Source: Candidatus Nanopelagicales bacterium (GTDB lineage Bacteria > Actinomycetota > Actinomycetes > S36-B12). Taken from it: 64,000 nucleotides of DNA. Both the position numbers and the translations under genes were made by a program. The number at the start of each line of letters is the position of its first letter. Position 1 is the stretch's first letter. Below, piece by piece: positions 61,165-64,000 of the stretch. Below the pieces are notes generated by a model. That model did not search any database. It was given only the letters and a program-made list of their open reading frames with translations, and was not told the origin of the DNA. The stretch lies in the NCBI GenBank assembly GCA_028687755.1, contig JAQTZL010000002.1, positions 274,459 to 338,458 of the forward strand, in the 5' to 3' direction.

Positions 61165-64000
61165 ATGGCAGTCATGGGGCGGGATCGAGGGCGAACGGCC
61201 TGGCATCTGGATCTTGAGCCTTTGCCGCCCGCCGTTGTTCCTGTTCTTGATGAGCAGCAGCAAGCGGTGGTCGACCATCGTCACGGGGCACTGCTTGTGC
61301 TTGCGGGGCCTGGCACAGGCAAAACCACCACGATCGTTGAAGCCATCGTTGCTCGCCTGACTGATCCTGTTGAGCCCATTGCTCCCGAGCAGGTCTTGGC
61401 CCTGACGTTTGGTAAGCGTGCCGCCAGTGATCTGCGCGATCGCCTCGTTGGTCGGTTAGGTGGCGGAGTGCTGCCAGCCGTTGCCACGTTCCACTCCTTT
61501 GCTTTTGGCTTGCTTCAACAAACGGCAACTGCGCAGGATTACCGCGAACCACCTCAGTTGCTCTCCGGTGCTGAAGAGGATGTGCGCATTCGTGAGTTGC
61601 TGATGGGAGCCGTAGAAGACGGCACGATCGATTGGCCCGATGATTTGGCTGGCGCAGTGTCAACCATTGGTTTGGCTAATGAAGTTCGCGCCGTGCTGGC
61701 AAAAGCCAAGGTGCTGGGTATCACTCCCGAACATCTCGAACGTTTAGGCCTTGAATCACAACGCCCTGCCTGGGCTGCGGTTGGTCGGTTAGCTGCACAA
61801 GAAGCCGATGTCATGGAATGGCAAAACGTACTTGACTATGTCGAACTCTTAAGTGCAGCTGTTGCTCGCGCACGCAGCGAACATGTTGCGCCGACCTTGC
61901 AGCAGCAATACCGATTGATTTGTGTTGACGAATATCAAGACACTGATCCACTCCAGGTTGAACTCCTTCGTGCGTTGGTCGGCCCAAACACCGCAGTGAT
62001 TGCGGTTGGGGATCCTGATCAATCGATTTATGGATTTCGTGGCGCCGACCTTGGTGGCATCTTGCGCTTCCCAGAAGAATTCGGCAGCGCGAATGCACCG
62101 GCACCGATTGTGGTGTTGCGTCATACCCGACGGTTCGGTCCGCAAATCCGTGATGCAGCAACGCGCATCATTGAAAAGGTTCGTCTGACGCACATTGATC
62201 CGCAATTACTCGCGGCGCATCGCAATCCGGTTTGTGAAGGTGAATCAACGCCTGATGCAATCCGTGTTGAAGCCTTTGATAGTGATTTAATGCGATCAGC
62301 CGGAATTGCGGCTCAGATGCGCACGATGCATTTACATCAGGGTGTGCCGTGGTCACAGATGGCTGTGTTAGTTCGCAACAGTCAAGACATCGCTGGAATA
62401 CAACGAGCACTCGTGCAGGCCGGTGTTCCGGCTGCTATTGCAACGGATGAAATTCCATTGCGAGCCGAGCCAGCAATTGCGGTGCTGTTGCGAGCCTTGG
62501 AAGTTGCCGTGCGCCCAAGTGCGGTATCTAGCGCTGATGCACTCGAGCTGGTGAGCGGCCCGCTCTGCGGCGTAGATCCAACGCGGTTACGTGCGCTGGG
62601 TCGCGCTTTGCGTTTACAGGCGCGTAAGGATGACCCAACTGTCACGCCGGCTCCCGCCGATGAATTGCTTCGTGACGTATTACGAGGAACTAGGTCACTT
62701 CCTGACGATGAAAAACTCGTTGACATCAACGCAACCTTGCAGCAATTCATGAAATTGATGAGCGATGCACATCAGATGATCGAACGCGGTGCGGCGCCCG
62801 CAGAAGTGCTGTGGTTGTTGTGGTCAGGTCAATGTGCTGATCGCACGCGCGCGCATGGGTGGCCAGATCGCTTGCGCAGACAAGCCCTTGATGGTTCCCG
62901 GTCTGCTGATCACGATGTTGATGCAGTGATGGCGCTATTCGATGCTGCTGAACGTGCTCAACAGCGCTATCGCGGTGTGGTTGGCGTTCGCAACTTCGTC
63001 CTTTCACTTCAAGAGCAGCATCTTGCGGCTGAGCCTGTGTCTGAACGAGGTGTGCATGGAGATGTGGTGCGTGTGCTCACCGCTCACCGTGCCAAGGGTC
63101 AAGAGTGGGATGCGGTGTGGATTGCTGGCACCCAAGAAGGGCAATGGCCAGATCTTCGCCCACGTGGCAGCGTGTTGGAATCTGATCGCTTAACTGCGCA
63201 AGGAGTTGGTCCTGCTTTGAGTGCCAGTGCATTGCTGGCTGAAGAACGGCGCTTGATGTATGTGGCCCTCACGAGAGCGCGACGCCAATGTGTGATCACC
63301 ACATTGCAAGTTGCTGAAGATTCTGGAACGCAACCAAGTCGTTTCTTGAATGAACTTGAAGTGCCATGGGTGCAGCCGGATCGACGCCCTCGTTACACAA
63401 CCTCACTGGCAGCGCTTGTCGGTCAGTTGCGAGAGATTGCAGCCGACCCACAGCGCTCGCCGGCAATTCGCCATGCAGCGCTGCGTAAGTTGGCCGATTT
63501 GGCTGACGTCTTTGACGATGAAGGCAGCTCGCTTGTTCCTGCCGCCGATGTAACTCGATGGTGGGGCATGCGGGAAGTGAGTCATCGCGATGCACCTATG
63601 CGTGATGAAGCCAAACCCGTGCATTTGTCAGGAAGCGCGATTGACTCCATTGAAGCCTGCCCACTGAAGTGGTTCTTGGAGCATGATGTGCATGCTGAAG
63701 TGCCGCGTGGTGAAGCGACGAAATTTGGCAGCGTGATTCACGCGGTTGCCGATTACGTAGCAAAAGGTGAGGTACCCCAAGATCTCGATGCGGCTGATGC
63801 CTGGATTGATCGTGTCTGGCGTGACTTGCGATTTGAAGCACCCTGGCAAAGTGCGGCGGAACGAGCCATTGCTCGTGAGGCCATTGCTCGTTTCTTGAAC
63901 TATCACTTGGCGGCATCGCGCACGCTCATAGCTACAGAAGGCGAATACACCGCTGTCATCGAAGTACCAACACCTGATGGTGGAACTGCTGAAGTGCAGC
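61165..64000 (+). CDS. adnA: UvrD-like helicase with RecB-type nuclease domain (AdnA-like), partial
   Basis: 945 codons before the window ends, no stop reached. Superfamily 1 motifs: Walker A LAGPGTGKTTTIV, ALTFGKRAASDLRDRL, ATFHSFAFGLL, DEAD-like ICVDEYQDTDPLQVELL, GDPDQSIYGFRGAD, RVLTAHRAKGQEWDAVW and YVALTRARRQCVITT. After about residue 810 a RecB-type nuclease domain opens (SGSAIDSIEACPLKWFLEHDV and TKFGSVIHAVADYV). This architecture and the location after moeZ fit AdnA, one half of the AdnAB end-resection machine; adnB should follow outside the window. ATG 61165 is supported by the -10-like TACGAA; ATG 61174 is an alternative. Confidence 0.85.
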   Translation, partial: MAVMGRDRGRTAWHLDLEPLPPAVVPVLDEQQQAVVDHRHGALLVLAGPGTGKTTTIVEAIVARLTDPVEPIAPEQVLALTFGKRAASDLRDRLVGRLGGGVLPAVATFHSFAFGLLQQTATAQDYREPPQLLSGAEEDVRIRELLMGAVEDGTIDWPDDLAGAVSTIGLANEVRAVLAKAKVLGITPEHLERLGLESQRPAWAAVGRLAAQEADVMEWQNVLDYVELLSAAVARARSEHVAPTLQQQYRLICVDEYQDTDPLQVELLRALVGPNTAVIAVGDPDQSIYGFRGADLGGILRFPEEFGSANAPAPIVVLRHTRRFGPQIRDAATRIIEKVRLTHIDPQLLAAHRNPVCEGESTPDAIRVEAFDSDLMRSAGIAAQMRTMHLHQGVPWSQMAVLVRNSQDIAGIQRALVQAGVPAAIATDEIPLRAEPAIAVLLRALEVAVRPSAVSSADALELVSGPLCGVDPTRLRALGRALRLQARKDDPTVTPAPADELLRDVLRGTRSLPDDEKLVDINATLQQFMKLMSDAHQMIERGAAPAEVLWLLWSGQCADRTRAHGWPDRLRRQALDGSRSADHDVDAVMALFDAAERAQQRYRGVVGVRNFVLSLQEQHLAAEPVSERGVHGDVVRVLTAHRAKGQEWDAVWIAGTQEGQWPDLRPRGSVLESDRLTAQGVGPALSASALLAEERRLMYVALTRARRQCVITTLQVAEDSGTQPSRFLNELEVPWVQPDRRPRYTTSLAALVGQLREIAADPQRSPAIRHAALRKLADLADVFDDEGSSLVPAADVTRWWGMREVSHRDAPMRDEAKPVHLSGSAIDSIEACPLKWFLEHDVHAEVPRGEATKFGSVIHAVADYVAKGEVPQDLDAADAWIDRVWRDLRFEAPWQSAAERAIAREAIARFLNYHLAASRTLIATEGEYTAVIEVPTPDGGTAEVQ

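Noticed and set aside
60444-61217. Plus-strand open frame of 257 codons opposite the UPF0104/pseudokinase gene
   Set aside because: Antisense to a clear membrane protein gene; high Arg/Ser/Ala content is typical of a shadow frame.
1-64000. CRISPR array or insertion sequence
   Set aside because: No regularly spaced direct repeats and no transposase-like protein or terminal inverted repeats were seen on either strand.

Overview
The window reads as one contiguous, gene-dense stretch of an actinobacterial (Actinomycetota) chromosome of moderate G+C, by eye around half. The evidence is a set of blocks and families typical of that phylum: mtrA-mtrB-lpqB followed by comF and secA, MoeZ with its rhodanese tail, Rv3235-family, DUF2505 and DUF6703-like proteins, hrcA paired with a second-type dnaJ, a 180-kDa class NAD-glutamate dehydrogenase, an AdnA-like helicase-nuclease, and Zur/znuABC. 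I cannot name a genus. Many genes overlap by 1-4 bp or meet tail to tail with almost no gap, which suggests a compact, possibly streamlined (for example freshwater) actinobacterium. No stretch above 300 bp lacks a gene or gene remnant, and I see no tRNA, rRNA, CRISPR array or insertion sequence.

Layout. 1-6.5 kb: metabolic genes (multicopper oxidase, epoxide-hydrolase-like enzyme, PLP decarboxylase divergent from GABA aminotransferase, FUSC membrane protein). 6.5-13.2 kb: leuS, the DNA-uptake genes comEA-comEC, holA. 13.2-18.7 kb: SDR, a small membrane protein, rpsT, lepA-hemW, a secreted acetolactate decarboxylase. 18.7-19.4 kb: a VapBC-like toxin-antitoxin pair. 19.4-28.2 kb: a long co-directional run, hrcA-dnaJ-rsmE-HIT-phoH-ybeY-corC-cda-like-era-recO-uppS, headed by a CIRCE element. 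28.2-31.2 kb: the znuA-znuC-znuB-zur operon on the minus strand behind a Zur box. 31-36 kb: small proteins, glyS, DUF3800, ahcY. 36-37.7 kb: the 3' remnant of a secreted-protein gene, then a small secreted Cys protein coupled to a PAS membrane sensor that has no kinase. 37.8-47.1 kb: mtrAB-lpqB, an inserted convergent toxin/antitoxin-like pair, comF, a GNAT-LuxR fusion where hpf usually lies, secA. 47.1-51.9 kb: conserved actinobacterial proteins including an orphan CpaB/CpaE-like pair and an L,D-transpeptidase. 52-56.8 kb: NAD-GDH. 56.9-64 kb: moeZ, CDGSH and NIL proteins, a UPF0104/pseudokinase membrane protein, and a helicase-nuclease that runs off the window.

The most notable cross-window signal is regulatory. 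At least nine genes have a TANNNT -10 hexamer ending exactly 6 nt before the start codon and no usable Shine-Dalgarno sequence, which is the geometry of leaderless mRNAs. It also settles several uncertain starts. Other readable control sites are CIRCE, a Zur box, two operator-like palindromes at toxin-antitoxin loci, a palindrome over the comEA -10, an inverted pair of DnaA boxes, and several strong terminators, two of which are embedded in the coding end of the convergent neighbour.

Limits: everything was read by eye from sequence and family knowledge. No alignment, structure prediction or database search was run.
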